A model generated the notes under the pieces. It saw only the letters and a program-made list of their open reading frames with translations. It was not told the origin of the DNA and searched no databases. A stretch of DNA of 64,000 nt from Halovulum marinum. Its GTDB lineage: Bacteria; Pseudomonadota; Alphaproteobacteria; Rhodobacterales; Rhodobacteraceae. The position numbers were made by a program, and so were the translations under genes. How positions within the stretch are numbered: the first letter of the stretch is position 1; each line of letters begins with the position of its first letter. The stretch lies in assembly GCF_009697225.1 (NCBI RefSeq), contig NZ_WIND01000012.1, forward strand, positions 1 through 64,000, given 5' to 3'. Shown here piece by piece: positions 8,636-19,387 of this stretch.

Positions 8636-9637
8636 TCAGGCTCCCGTCATGACTGGGGTCAGCTTGACCGGGCGGCCCTCGGCCACCGAGCGGTTCGCGG
8701 CCTCGGCCAGCGCCAGCGCGTTCACCCCGTCCTGGACCGTCGCCGGCACCGGCGTGCCGTCGACGCAGGCATCGACGAAGGCCGACCATTCGATCGCATA
8801 GGCGCGCATGTAGCGTTCGAGGAAGAAATACACCGGCTTGGCCGACACCACCCCGGCGGCGGTGGACCTGACCACGGTGTTCTCAAGCTCGTTCTCGGCG
8901 GCCAGCATGCCGTCCGCGCCCAGCACCTCGACCCGCTGGTCGTAGCCGTAGGGCGCGCGGCGCGAGTTGCGGATCGTGGCCAGGCGGCCGTCGGCGTAGC
9001 TCAGCACGACGACGGCGGTGTCGACATCGCCGGCGGCGCCGATCTCGGGATCGACCAGGCACGAGCCGTGCGCCATCACCGTTTCCGGCATCCCGAACAG
9101 GAACGCGCACATGTCGAAGTCGTGGATCATCATGTCGCGGTACAGCCCGCCCGAGACCTTGATGTAGCTGACCGGCGGCGGCGCCGGATCGTAGGAAGTG
9201 ACGGCCAGCAGCTCGCCCCGGCCGATCTCGCCCGCGTCCAGCGCCGCCTTCACCGCCGCGAAGTTCGGATCGAAGCGGCGGTTGAAGCCCATCATCACCG
9301 GCTTGTCATGGGACGCCGCGACCGCGCGGACCTGCAGCGCGCGCTCCAGCGACAGGTCGATCGGCTTTTCGCAGAAGATCGCCTTGCCGGCCCTCACCCC
9401 GGCCTCGATCAGATCGGCGTGGGTGTTGGTCGACGAGGCGACGAGGATCGCGTCGATGGCCGGATCCTGCAGGATCTCGTCGGCCGTGCGGGCGTCGATG
9501 CCATGCTCGCGGGCCAGCGCCGCGGCGGCGTCGGTCATCACGTCGGTGACGGCCACCAGCTCGGACCGCGGGTCCGTCTTGATCGAGGCGGCGTGCACCT
9601 TGCCGATGCGGCCCGCGCCGAAGAGAGCGATTTTCAT
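8636..9637 (-). CDS. iolG: myo-Inositol 2-dehydrogenase (IolG)
   Basis: 333 aa, Gfo/Idh/MocA family. The Rossmann motif FGAGRIGKVHA starts at residue 5, CEKPIDLS (about 90-97) contains the catalytic Lys, and GGLYRDMMIHDFDM (about 165-178) has the Asp/His pair of inositol dehydrogenases. It oxidises myo-inositol to scyllo-inosose with NAD, the first step of the pathway completed by iolE, iolD, iolB and iolC to the right. First gene of a leftward pair; its promoter region holds the IolR palindrome at 9734-9749. Start ATG 9637 with AAGGAAA upstream. Confidence 0.93.
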   Translation of the reverse strand: MKIALFGAGRIGKVHAASIKTDPRSELVAVTDVMTDAAAALAREHGIDARTADEILQDPAIDAILVASSTNTHADLIEAGVRAGKAIFCEKPIDLSLERALQVRAVAASHDKPVMMGFNRRFDPNFAAVKAALDAGEIGRGELLAVTSYDPAPPPVSYIKVSGGLYRDMMIHDFDMCAFLFGMPETVMAHGSCLVDPEIGAAGDVDTAVVVLSYADGRLATIRNSRRAPYGYDQRVEVLGADGMLAAENELENTVVRSTAAGVVSAKPVYFFLERYMRAYAIEWSAFVDACVDGTPVPATVQDGVNALALAEAANRSVAEGRPVKLTPVMTGA

Positions 9638-9733
9638 GGGTTTTCCTTTCACAGATACGCGCGCGGACCGATATCGCCGCCGCGGGACCGGGCGGTATCG
9701 CCGGCACCTGGACGACATCGAATCCCCGCCATG

Positions 9734-9749
9734 TGGAATATTTGTTCCA
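9734..9749. promoter_or_regulatory. IolR operator 1 (iolG-iolR divergent promoter)
   Basis: Sixteen-base palindrome TGGAATATTTGTTCCA, matching the GGAA-N6-TTCC pattern described for RpiR-type IolR repressors in rhizobia. It lies between iolG and iolR, just upstream of a TATAGT box (9767-9772) that fits an iolR -10. A second near-identical copy lies at 10652-10667. These are the only two copies I noticed. Confidence 0.8.
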
Positions 9750-9797
9750 TTTTGGTGATGCGCCGTTATAGTGCGCCTGTCAAGGCAGGAGACAGGA

Positions 9798-10628
9798 ATG
9801 AGCGACCATCCCCACGCTCAGGAAGCGCCAGGCAGTGTGTCCGAACTGCTCGAAAGACTGGACGGCGCGATCGACAGCTTTCCCAAGCGCCTGAAGCAAT
9901 GCGCCAGTTTCACCCGGCGCCATCTGCACCTGATCGCGGTATCGACCGTGTCGGAGATGGCGAAGGCCTGCGACGTGGCGCCGTCGGTCTACATGCGGTT
10001 CTGCCAGGCGCTCGGGTTCTCGGGCTACGCCGAACTGCAAGGCCTGTTCCGCGCCCGCTTTGCCGAGTTCCGGCCGGACTACGAGGTGCGCCTCGCCAGC
10101 CTGCACGAGGACGGCGCGATCGCCACCAGCCGGCTGCTGACGGATTTCGCCGAGGCGGGTCACAAGTCCCTGCTTTCCATTGCAAACACGGTGACGAGCG
10201 ATGTTCTGGACCGGATCGCGCGCGGCATGGCGTCGGCGCGGGTGGTGCACCTGGTGGGGCTGCGCCGCGCGTTCGCGGTGGTCAGCAACATGTCGTACCT
10301 GCTGGACAAGTTGGGGGTGCCGGCGAACCTGCACTACGGCGCCGGAATGCTGAACGCCCACGGCGCGATCTTTCCCGGCGACGTGCTGTTCGCGGTGACC
10401 TTCGCGCCGTTCTCGGACGAGACCGTGCGGCTTGCCGAGGCCGCCGCCAAACGTGGCATCACGGTCTACGGGCTGACCGATTCCGAGCATTGCCCGGTGG
10501 CCGAATGGGCGACCGAGATGCTGATCGCGCGCGAGGACGAGGTAGCGGGGTTCCGCGCCCTGAACGCCGCGATCACCCTGACCACGACGCTGGCGGTCTC
10601 GATCCGCACGCTGCAGCAACAGAGTTGA
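9798..10628 (+). CDS. iolR: RpiR-family transcriptional regulator (IolR)
   Basis: 276 aa. N-terminal helix-turn-helix of the RpiR type (about residues 20-95, with TVSEMAKACDVAPSVYMRFCQALGFSGY) and a C-terminal SIS sugar-phosphate-binding domain (about 120-260, VVHLVGLRRAFAVVSNMSYLL and DVLFAVTFAPFSDET). It sits divergent to iolG and directly before the inositol ABC operon, both marked by the palindrome TGGAA-N6-TTCCA, so it is the likely repressor released by an inositol catabolite. The ATG at 9798 was chosen over an in-frame ATG-less extension to 9771 because GGAG lies at 9787-9791. Confidence 0.88.
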   Translation: MSDHPHAQEAPGSVSELLERLDGAIDSFPKRLKQCASFTRRHLHLIAVSTVSEMAKACDVAPSVYMRFCQALGFSGYAELQGLFRARFAEFRPDYEVRLASLHEDGAIATSRLLTDFAEAGHKSLLSIANTVTSDVLDRIARGMASARVVHLVGLRRAFAVVSNMSYLLDKLGVPANLHYGAGMLNAHGAIFPGDVLFAVTFAPFSDETVRLAEAAAKRGITVYGLTDSEHCPVAEWATEMLIAREDEVAGFRALNAAITLTTTLAVSIRTLQQQS

Positions 10629-10667
10629 CAGAGGCCGTGATTCGCAAATAATGGAATAAACGTTCCA
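10625..10667 (+). promoter_or_regulatory. Promoter and IolR operator 2 for the inositol ABC/iol operon
   Basis: TTGACA at 10625-10630 (overlapping the iolR stop) is a consensus -35 box; AATAAT at 10647-10652 (16-base gap) or TAATGG at 10649 (18-base gap) can serve as the -10. The palindrome TGGAATAAACGTTCCA at 10652-10667 overlaps the -10/+1 region, an ideal place for repression. It shares both arms with operator 1. Confidence 0.75.
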
Positions 10668-10763
10668 AAACCTCGGCTCAGGGGCGCTGGAACGCGCGCC
10701 CGGCCGAAACCGGGCTCCGCGACGGGGGGCCTGCCCCCGCAAAGAAGGTCAAAGGGAGGTACC

Positions 10764-11684
10764 ATGACCAGATTCTTCAAGACGGCCGCGTTCGCAGCCG
10801 CGATCGGCTTCGCAACGCCGGCCCTTGCGCAGAACATCATCGTTGTCAGCCACGGCCAGGCGAACGACCCGTTCTGGTCGGTGGTCAAGAACGGCGTCGA
10901 CGAGGCCGCCAGGCAGACCGGTGCCGACGTGGACTACCGCGCGCCGGAAACCTTCGACATGGTGGCGATGAGCCAGCTGATCGACGCCGCCGTGAACCAG
11001 GAGCCCGACGGGCTGGTGGTGTCGATCCCCGATGCCGACGCGCTCGGGCCCTCGATCGAGCGGGCCGTGTCGGCCGGCATCCCGGTGATCTCGATGAACT
11101 CCGGTTCGGACGTCGCCGCCGAACTGGGCGCCGAGCTTCATGTCGGCCAGTCCGAGTTCGACGCGGGCAAGGCCGCCGGCGAGCGGCTTGCCGAAATGGG
11201 CGGCACCAACGCCCTGTGCGTGAACCAGGAAGTCGGCAATGTTTCCCTCGACCTGCGCTGCTCGGGCTTCGAGGAAGGCTTCGGCGGCGCCGTGACGGTC
11301 CTGCCCACGTCGAACGATCCGAGCGAGATCGAATCCAAGGTCGCGGCGGCGCTCGCCTCGGACGAGAGCGTCGACACGATCATGGCGCTGGGCGCCAGCA
11401 CCGCCGGCGAGCCTTCGGTTGCCGCGGCGAAGAACTCGGGCCGCGATATCCTTGTCGCGTCGTTCGATCTGTCCGCCAGCTTCCTTGAATCCATCGTCGC
11501 GGGCGACGCCGCCTTCGCCATCGACCAGCAGCAGTTCCTGCAGGGCTACCTGCCGGTCGTGTTCCTGGCGATGAACGCGAGATACGGCCTGGTGCCCGGC
11601 GGCGACGTGCCCTCCGGCCCCAACCTCGTCACCCAGGAGAAGGCAGAGCAGGTCATCGATCTGTCGGCTCAGGGCATCCGCTAA
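10764..11684 (+). CDS. Sugar/inositol ABC transporter substrate-binding protein
   Basis: 306 aa periplasmic binding protein of the RbsB/XylF class (Peripla_BP_4). Signal peptide residues 1 to about 22 (TRFFKTAAFAAA..., cleaved after ALA). The mature start IIVVSHGQANDPFWSVVKNGV and the segments DGLVVSIPDA and VISMNSGSD are typical of ribose/inositol binders. Gene order (iolR, this gene, permease, ATPase, iolC) points to myo-inositol. A GGGAGG at 10754-10759 precedes the ATG. The following hairpin with a short T run probably raises its expression over the membrane genes. Confidence 0.9.
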   Translation: MTRFFKTAAFAAAIGFATPALAQNIIVVSHGQANDPFWSVVKNGVDEAARQTGADVDYRAPETFDMVAMSQLIDAAVNQEPDGLVVSIPDADALGPSIERAVSAGIPVISMNSGSDVAAELGAELHVGQSEFDAGKAAGERLAEMGGTNALCVNQEVGNVSLDLRCSGFEEGFGGAVTVLPTSNDPSEIESKVAAALASDESVDTIMALGASTAGEPSVAAAKNSGRDILVASFDLSASFLESIVAGDAAFAIDQQQFLQGYLPVVFLAMNARYGLVPGGDVPSGPNLVTQEKAEQVIDLSAQGIR

Positions 11685-11712
11685 GCCGCGAGACGATTCG
11701 CAGCGAGACTGG

Positions 11713-11747
11713 GGGGCCGTGGTGTGTGACCGCGCCACGGCCCCTTT
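11713..11747 (+). terminator. Intra-operon hairpin after the inositol-binding protein gene
   Basis: A perfect 10-bp stem, GGGGCCGTGG (11713-11722) with CCACGGCCCC (11735-11744), closes a 12-base loop and is followed by TTT. It lies between binding protein and permease genes and probably works as a leaky terminator or mRNA stabiliser. Confidence 0.65.
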
Positions 11748-11773
11748 GCATCCGCAGGTCCGGGAGAACCAAA

Positions 11774-12883
11774 ATGACGGATACCACGCCTCAAGCCGTC
11801 GTCGACGAGCGGCTCAAGTCCGAAAGCTTCGGCGCGCGCCTGATGAAGCGCCCGGAACTGGGCGCCATCGCCGGGGTCATCCTGGTCACGATCTTCTTTC
11901 TGATCACCGCCGATCCGGCGATGTTCACCTTGTCGGGGATCATCAACTTCATGACCCCGGCGGCGCAGCTGGGCATCCTGGCGATCGGCGCCGCCATGCT
12001 GATGATCGGCGGCGAGTTCGACCTGTCGATCGGATCGATGGTGGCGTTCTCGGGCCTGTTCTTCGCCGCCGCCACCGTGACCTTCGGCATGCCGCTGATC
12101 GTGGCGATCCCGGCGACGTTCCTGTTCTCGGCGGCCGTCGGCTCGCTGAACGGTTTCATCGTGATCCGCTCGGGCCTGCCTTCGTTCATCGTCACGCTGG
12201 CGTTCCTGTTCATCCTGCGCGGCCTGTCGCTGGTCGGGCTGAAGCTGGCCACCGGCGGCTCGACGCAGCTGCGCGGGGTGCGCGACGCGATCGAGGGCGA
12301 CTGGCTGGCGCCGATCTTCTCGGGCGACGCGTTCGGCGGGATGTTCGCCTGGCTGGCAGAGAGGGGCCTGGTCGAGACCTTCAACAACGGCGCGCCGAAG
12401 GTGCCGGGCCTGCCGATCGAGATCGTCTGGTTCGTGATCATCGCGCTGCTGGCGACCTGGGTGCTGCTGCGCACGCCGGCCGGCAACTGGATCTTCGCCG
12501 CCGGCGGGGACGCGAACGCGGCGACCAACTCGGGCGTGCCGGTGCGCAGGGTCAAGATCTCGCTGTTCATGGTCACCGCCTGCTGCGCGGCGCTGGTCGC
12601 GATCATCACCGTGATGGACGCGGGCTCGACCGACGCGCGGCGCGGGTTCCAGAAGGAGTTCGAGGCGATCATCGCCGCGGTCATCGGCGGCTGCCTGCTG
12701 ACCGGCGGCTACGGCTCGGCGGTCGGCGCGTTCTTCGGCGCGATCATCTTCGGCATGGTGGTGATCGGACTGACCTACACCGGTTTCGACCAGGACTGGT
12801 TCCAGGTGTTCCTGGGCGGCATGCTGCTGATCGCGGTGCTGTTCAACAACGCCATCCGCAAACGCGTCACCGGGGAGCGCTGA
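11774..12883 (+). CDS. Sugar/inositol ABC transporter permease
   Basis: 369 aa RbsC/XylH-type permease with about ten hydrophobic segments. Family marks include [22 protein letters not shown] (split: [12 protein letters not shown] near residues 76-87), [17 protein letters not shown], and the cytoplasmic ATPase-contact region near [11 protein letters not shown]. An unusually long loop (about residues 165-220) separates the central helices, as in xylose/inositol permeases. ATG at 11774; it ends 1 base before the ATPase gene. Confidence 0.9.
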   Translation: MTDTTPQAVVDERLKSESFGARLMKRPELGAIAGVILVTIFFLITADPAMFTLSGIINFMTPAAQLGILAIGAAMLMIGGEFDLSIGSMVAFSGLFFAAATVTFGMPLIVAIPATFLFSAAVGSLNGFIVIRSGLPSFIVTLAFLFILRGLSLVGLKLATGGSTQLRGVRDAIEGDWLAPIFSGDAFGGMFAWLAERGLVETFNNGAPKVPGLPIEIVWFVIIALLATWVLLRTPAGNWIFAAGGDANAATNSGVPVRRVKISLFMVTACCAALVAIITVMDAGSTDARRGFQKEFEAIIAAVIGGCLLTGGYGSAVGAFFGAIIFGMVVIGLTYTGFDQDWFQVFLGGMLLIAVLFNNAIRKRVTGER

Positions 12884-12884
12884 G

Positions 12885-13702
<818 letters not shown>

Positions 13703-13703
<1 letters not shown>

Positions 13704-15616
13704 TGAGCAGGCCGCTCGATCTGATCACCATCGGCCGCAGCTCCGTGGACCTGTACGGTGCGCAGATCGGCGGCCGGCTCGAGGACATGGGCGCGTTCGA
13801 CAAGTACATCGGCGGCAGCCCGACCAACATCGCCTGCGGCACCGCGCGGCTGGGGCTGAAGTCGGCGGTGATCACCGGCGTCGGCGACGAGCACATGGGC
13901 CGCTTCATCCGCGAGCAGCTGGCGCGCGAGGGCGTCGATACCCGCGGCGTCAAGACCGACCCCGAGCGGCTGACGGCGCTGGTCCTGCTGGGGATCCGCG
14001 ACCAGGAGCAGTTTCCGCTGATCTTCTATCGCGAGAACTGCGCCGACATGGGCCTGACCGTCGACGACATCGACCCGGAGTTCATCCGCCAGGCGCGTGC
14101 CGTGGTCGCCACCGGCACGCATCTGAGCCACCCGCAGGTCGAGACCGCCACCATCAAGGCGCTGGAGATCGCGCGCGCGGCGGGGATGCAGACCGCGCTC
14201 GACATCGACTACCGGCCCAACCTGTGGGGCGTCGCCGGTCACGGCGAGGGCGAAAGCCGGTTCGTGGAAAGCGAGCGGGTGACGGCCAAGCTGCAGTCGA
14301 CGCTGCACCTGTTCGACCTGATCGTCGGCACCGAGGAGGAGTTCCACATCGCCGGCGGCTCGACCGACACGCTGGCGGCGCTGCGCGCGGTGCGCAAGGT
14401 CTCGGGCGCGGCGCTGGTCTGCAAGCGCGGCGCCAGGGGCGCGGTGGCGTTCACCGGCGACATCCCCGACAGCCTCGACCGGGGCGAGGCCGGCGAGGGC
14501 TTTCCGATCGAGGTGTTCAACGTGCTGGGCGCCGGCGACGGCTTCATGTCGGGGCTGCTGAAGGGCTGGCTCGATGGCGAGGACTGGCCGACGGCGCTGA
14601 AATACGCCAACGCCTGCGGTGCCTTCGCCGTCTCGCGCCACGGCTGCACCCCGGCGTATCCGTCCTGGGAGGAGCTGCAGTTCTTCTTCGCGCGCGGCAT
14701 CACGCGGCCCGACCTGCGCAACGACGCGGAACTGGAACAGGTGCACTGGGCGACGAACCGCACCGGCGACTGGTCGACGATGCGGGTGTTCGCCTTCGAC
14801 CACCGGGTGCAGATGGAACAGATGGACGGCGCCACCCCCGAGACGATCGGCCGTTTCAAGCAGCTGTGCCTGGACGCTGCGCTGAAGATCGGCGACGGCG
14901 CGCCCGGCTACGGCATCCTGTGCGACGGCCGGCTGGGCCGCGATGCGCTGTACAGGGCCGAGGGCACCGGGCTGTGGATCGGCCGGCCGGTCGAATGGCC
15001 CGGCTCGCGCCCGCTGACGCTGGAGCCGCAGCTGGGCCCGGACTATGGCGGCCTGCGCGAGTGGCCGCGCGACCAGGTGGTGAAATGCCTGTGCTTCTGC
15101 CATCCCGACGACGACGCCGGGATGTGGCAGGCGCAGGAACAGACCGTGCTGCGGCTGTTCCACGCGGCGCGCCGGAACAGCCTCGAGTTCCTGCTCGAGG
15201 TCATCCCCTCGAAGTGCGGGCCGGTCGCGGACGACACCACCGCGCGGGTGATCCGGCGGTTCTACGACCTGGGCGTCCGCCCCGACTGGTGGAAGCTGGA
15301 GCCGTTCACCACCGACGCCGCCTGGCAGCAGGCGGTCGATGCCATCGAGAGCAACGATCCGCGCACCCGCGGCATCGTGGTGCTGGGTCTCGACGCCTCG
15401 GAGGAGGAACTGGCGGCCAGCTTCGCACGCGCCGCCCGGCAGCCGCTGGTCAAGGGCTTTGCCGTCGGCCGCACGATCTTCGGGCAGGCCGCGCGCGACT
15501 GGCTGGCGGGCCGGATCAGCGACCGGGACGCCGTGCGGACGATGGGCGACAACTTTGCGCGGCTGTGCCGCATCTGGGACGAGGCCCGGGCGCGGGCCGG
15601 GAGGGAAGCGGCATGA
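13703..15616 (+). CDS. iolC: 5-Dehydro-2-deoxygluconokinase fused to DUF2090 aldolase-like domain (IolC)
   Basis: 637 aa fusion. Residues 1 to about 325 are a PfkB-family sugar kinase (GGSPTNIACGTARLG near 35; anion-hole NVLGAGDGFMSGLL near 275) that phosphorylates 5-dehydro-2-deoxy-D-gluconate. Residues about 335-637 form a DUF2090 domain (FAFDHRVQMEQM, GYGILCDGRLGRDAL, DWWKLEP), a TIM-barrel relative of class I aldolases that is thought to take the IolJ role of splitting the phosphorylated product. Such fusions are common in proteobacterial iol operons. Start ATG 13703 overlaps the ATPase stop, with GGAGGG 8 bases upstream; a GTG one codon earlier is also possible. Confidence 0.9.
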
Positions 15617-17439
15617 GCAACACGATCCGCCTGACTGCCGCGCAGGCGATGGTCAGATGGCTGTCGGTGCAGACGACCGAGGACGGCGCGCGCTACATCG
15701 ACGGGGTCTGGGCGATCTTCGGTCACGGCAACGTCGCCGGGCTGGGCGAGGCGCTGCACGGCATCGGCGACGCGCTGCCGACCTGGCGCGGCCAGAACGA
15801 GCAGACCATGGCCCACGCCGCCATCGCCTATGCCAAGGCCAGCAAGCGGCGCCGGGCGATGGCGGTGACCTCGTCGATCGGCCCCGGCGCCACCAACATG
15901 GTCACCGCCGCGGCGCTGGCGCATGTGAACCGCCTGCCGGTGCTGCTGATCCCCGGCGACGTGTTCGCGAACCGCCGCCCCGACCCGGTGCTGCAGCAGG
16001 TCGAGGATTTCGACGACGGCATCGTCAGCGCCAACGACTGCTTCCGGCCCGTCAGCCGCTATTTCGACCGGATCTCGCGGCCCGAACACCTGCTGACCGC
16101 GCTGCCGCGGGCGCTGCAGACGATGACCGACCCGGCGAAGTGCGGCCCGGTCACCCTTTCATTCTGCCAGGACGTGCAGGCCGAGGCCCATGACTACCCG
16201 GAAAGCTTCTTCGCGCCGCAGGTGTGGAAGATCCGCCGCCCGCAGCCGGACTCGGAGGAGCTGGAGGCGGTGCGCGCCGCGCTCGAGGCGGCCGAGCGGC
16301 CGGTGATCGTCGCCGGCGGCGGGGCGATCTACTCGGGCGCCGAGCAAACGCTGCTGGACTTCGCGCAGGCGCACAACATCCCGCTGTGCGAGACCCAGGC
16401 CGGCAAGGGCGCCGTCGACTGGCAGGCCGAGCTGAACCTCGGCTCGCCCGGCGTGACCGGCGGCGACGCGGCGAACGCGGCGCTGGCCGAGGCCGACCTG
16501 GTGCTGGGCGTCGGCACCCGGTTCCAGGACTTCACCACCGGCTCGTGGACCGCGTTCGCCAACCCGAAGCGCACGCTGGTGTCGATCAACGTCACCGGCT
16601 ACGACGCCGGCAAGCACGGCGCGCTGCCGCTGGTGGCCGACGCGAAGGCGGCGCTGGAACGGCTTGGCGCGGCGCTGGGCGACCGGCGCTGGCCCGGCCG
16701 CGACAGCGCCGCCCGCGCCACATGGTACGCGGCGACGGACGCGGTCATGGCCGCGCCCGACACCGCCGGCCTGCCCACCGACGCGCAGGTGATCGGCGCC
16801 GTGCAGCGCCAGGCGACGCCGCGGACGGTGGTGATGTGCGCCGCCGGCACGATGCCCGGCGCGCTGCACACGCTGTGGCGGTCGGCGCCGGGCGGCTATC
16901 ACATGGAGTACGGCTTTTCCTGCATGGGCTACGAGCTTGCCGGCGCGATGGGGATCAAGCTGGCGCGGCCGGACGCCGACGTGGTCTGCTTCGTCGGCGA
17001 CGGCAGCTACATGATGGCGAACTCGGAACTGGCCACCGCGGTGATGCGCCGGGTGCCGTTCACCGTGGTGCTGACCGACAACCGCGGCTTCGGCTGCATC
17101 AACCGGCTGCAGATCGGAACCGGCGGCGCCGAGTTCAACAACATGTACGCGTCCAGCAATGTAAAGGCGCAGCCCGAGATCGACTTCGTGGCGCACGCCG
17201 CCGCGATGGGCGCGCACGCGGTGAAGGCCGCCGACATCTCCGACCTGGAAGCGCAGATCGAAAGCGCCCGCGGCCGGGACATTCCGTCGGTCATCGTCAT
17301 CGACACCGACGCCGGTCCCGGCACCGGCGCCGGCGGGCACTGGTGGGACGTGGCGGTGCCGCAGGTCTCGGACCGGGCGCAGGTGCAGGATGCCCGGGAA
17401 ACCTATGACCAGCAGACCGCCCTGCAGCGCATCGACTGA
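15613..17439 (+). CDS. iolD: 3D-(3,5/4)-Trihydroxycyclohexane-1,2-dione hydrolase (IolD)
   Basis: 608 aa ThDP-dependent enzyme that opens the inositol ring after dehydration. It has the three domains of the acetolactate-synthase fold: the N-terminal catalytic-Glu region (WRGQNEQTMAHAAIAYAKA, with E of NEQ), the central domain, and the ThDP motif GDGSYMM...DNRGFG (about residues 458-490). The IolD-specific TSSIGPGATNMVTAAALA is present. The start overlaps the iolC stop (ATGA). Confidence 0.95.
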   Translation: MSNTIRLTAAQAMVRWLSVQTTEDGARYIDGVWAIFGHGNVAGLGEALHGIGDALPTWRGQNEQTMAHAAIAYAKASKRRRAMAVTSSIGPGATNMVTAAALAHVNRLPVLLIPGDVFANRRPDPVLQQVEDFDDGIVSANDCFRPVSRYFDRISRPEHLLTALPRALQTMTDPAKCGPVTLSFCQDVQAEAHDYPESFFAPQVWKIRRPQPDSEELEAVRAALEAAERPVIVAGGGAIYSGAEQTLLDFAQAHNIPLCETQAGKGAVDWQAELNLGSPGVTGGDAANAALAEADLVLGVGTRFQDFTTGSWTAFANPKRTLVSINVTGYDAGKHGALPLVADAKAALERLGAALGDRRWPGRDSAARATWYAATDAVMAAPDTAGLPTDAQVIGAVQRQATPRTVVMCAAGTMPGALHTLWRSAPGGYHMEYGFSCMGYELAGAMGIKLARPDADVVCFVGDGSYMMANSELATAVMRRVPFTVVLTDNRGFGCINRLQIGTGGAEFNNMYASSNVKAQPEIDFVAHAAAMGAHAVKAADISDLEAQIESARGRDIPSVIVIDTDAGPGTGAGGHWWDVAVPQVSDRAQVQDARETYDQQTALQRID

Positions 17440-17446
17440 GGATCAA

Positions 17447-18352
17447 ATGAGCGTAAAGATCGGCATTTCCCTGATCGCCTGGCAGAACGACGACCTGCCC
17501 GACCTGACCGCCGCCTTCACCACCGAGCAGGCGATGGAGGACGCCGCCCGCATCGGCTATGCCGGCGTCGAGCGCGGCCGCCGGATGCCCGCCGACACCG
17601 ACGGGCTGCGCGCCTATCTCGACCGCTATGGCGTGGCGCTGTGCGGCGGCTGGTGCTCGGGCAGCCTGATGACCGCCACGCTGGAGGACGAGAAGGCCGC
17701 CGTTCGCCGCCAGGTCGAGCAGTTCGTGGCGCTGGACGCGCCCTGCGTGGTCTACGCCGAGTGCTCGAACACCGTCCAGGGCGACCTGTCGACGCCGGTC
17801 AACGCCCGGCCCAAGCTGTCGCGGGACGAGGTGCAGGCCTATGCCGCCCGGCTGTCGGAGCTGGCCAAATGGATGGCGGACAAGAGCATGACCCTGGCCT
17901 ACCACCACCACATGGGCTCGATGATCGAGGACCAGGACGACATCGACTGGCTGATGGAGGGCAGCGCCCCCGAGGTCACCCTGCTTTACGACACCGGCCA
18001 TCTGCACTTCGGCGGCGGCGACGTGCTGGGCACGCTCGACAAGTGGGGCGACCGCGTGCGCCACGTGCATTTCAAGGACGTGCGCGCGCCGGTCGCGCGC
18101 GCGGTCCGCGCCGGGAACCGCAGCTTCCTCGACGGCGTGCGCGACGGCGTCTTCACCGTGCCCGGCGATCCGGAAGGCTGCATCGACTTCCAGGCGGTCA
18201 CCGACAAGCTGAAGCGGATAGGCTATGCCGGCTGGATCGTGGTCGAGGCCGAGCAGGACCCGGCCAAGGCGCCGCCCTTCGCCTACTCGAAGATGGGTTA
18301 CGACCATATCGTCGAGATCTGCGGCCGCTCCGGCCTTGCCATCGACAACTGA
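17447..18352 (+). CDS. iolE: myo-Inosose-2 dehydratase (IolE)
   Basis: 301 aa TIM-barrel enzyme that dehydrates scyllo-inosose. Family landmarks are GISLIAWQNDDLPDL at the start, AYHHHMGSMIED (metal His), LLYDTGHLHFGGGD and the VRHVHFKDVR strand. It lies 7 bases after iolD in the iolCDEB operon. Start ATG 17447 follows GAGGATC. Confidence 0.95.
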   Translation: MSVKIGISLIAWQNDDLPDLTAAFTTEQAMEDAARIGYAGVERGRRMPADTDGLRAYLDRYGVALCGGWCSGSLMTATLEDEKAAVRRQVEQFVALDAPCVVYAECSNTVQGDLSTPVNARPKLSRDEVQAYAARLSELAKWMADKSMTLAYHHHMGSMIEDQDDIDWLMEGSAPEVTLLYDTGHLHFGGGDVLGTLDKWGDRVRHVHFKDVRAPVARAVRAGNRSFLDGVRDGVFTVPGDPEGCIDFQAVTDKLKRIGYAGWIVVEAEQDPAKAPPFAYSKMGYDHIVEICGRSGLAIDN

Positions 18353-18362
18353 GGAGACCCCG

Positions 18363-19169
18363 ATGCCCGACCTTCTGCGCAAGCCGTTCGGCACCCACGG
18401 CAAGGTCCACGAGATCACGCCGCAGAGCGCCGGCTGGCGGCATGTCGGCTTCTCGCTCTACCGGCTGCGCGCGGGCGAGACCGCGGCCGAGGCGACCGGA
18501 AGCCGCGAGGTGATCCTGGTCATGGTCGAGGGCAAGGCCGCGATCCGCGGCGCGGGCCGCGACTGGGGCGTGCTGGGCGAGCGCATGGACGTGTTCGAGA
18601 AGACGCCGCCGCACTGTCTGTACCTGCCGAACGGCACCGAATGGGACGCCACCGCCGAGACCGATTGCGTGCTGGCGGTGTGTTCCGCCCCCGGCAAGGG
18701 CGGCCATTCGGCGCGCGCTATCGGCCCCGGCGGGATCACCCTGACGGAACGCGGCAAGGGCACGAACACGCGCCACATCAACAACATCGCGATGGAACAC
18801 GAGGACTACGCCGACAGCCTGCTGGTGACCGAAGTGTTCACCCCGGCGGGGCACTGGTCGTCCTATCCCAGCCACCGCCACGACGAGGACGACTACCCGC
18901 GCATCACCTACCTGGAGGAGACCTACTACCACCGGCTGAACCCGGCCTCGGGGTTCGGCGTGCAACGGGTCTACACCGACGACGGCGCGCTGGACGAGAC
19001 CATGGCGGTCGCCGACGGCGACGTCGTGCTGGTGCCCCGCGGCCACCATCCCTGCGGCGCGCCTTACGGCTTCGAGATGTACTATCTCAACGTGATGGCC
19101 GGTCCGCTGCGCAAGTGGCGCTTCGTTCCCGCGCCCGAGGTCGCGTGGATCATGGACCGCGACGGCTGA
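18363..19169 (+). CDS. iolB: 5-Deoxy-glucuronate isomerase (IolB)
   Basis: 268 aa bicupin that converts 5-deoxy-D-glucuronate to 5-dehydro-2-deoxy-D-gluconate, the substrate of IolC. The conserved metal-site stretch PSHRHDEDDYPRITYLEETYYHR (shown here only as PSHRHDEDD and EETYYHR) and the LVPRGHHPCGAPYG motif are present. Last gene of the rightward inositol operon, 10 bases after iolE. iolA, needed for the final semialdehyde step, is not in this window. A short GTCCC/GGGAC hairpin near 19368-19380 lies beyond it without a T run. Confidence 0.95.
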   Translation: MPDLLRKPFGTHGKVHEITPQSAGWRHVGFSLYRLRAGETAAEATGSREVILVMVEGKAAIRGAGRDWGVLGERMDVFEKTPPHCLYLPNGTEWDATAETDCVLAVCSAPGKGGHSARAIGPGGITLTERGKGTNTRHINNIAMEHEDYADSLLVTEVFTPAGHWSSYPSHRHDEDDYPRITYLEETYYHRLNPASGFGVQRVYTDDGALDETMAVADGDVVLVPRGHHPCGAPYGFEMYYLNVMAGPLRKWRFVPAPEVAWIMDRDG

Positions 19170-19387
19170 TCTTGCCGCGCCGGACCGAGCGGGCCCCGCC
19201 CGCCTTCTCCATGGCGTCCGAAATCAAGGTGCTGCACGGCCTGGCAGGGCAGCACCGCGCCTTGCCGCCCTGGGTTCGGCTACTCCGGGCTTTCCGCAGA
19301 CAAGACGCGGACCGGCAGGGAAGTCGCGATCGGGGCAAACGCTCGCATCATTGACACCGGCACCCCGTCCCGCGGGGACCCCGGCGT

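Noticed and set aside
19360-19382. Short GC hairpin between iolB and the SulP gene as a terminator
   Set aside because: Only a 5-bp stem and no T run; too weak to call.
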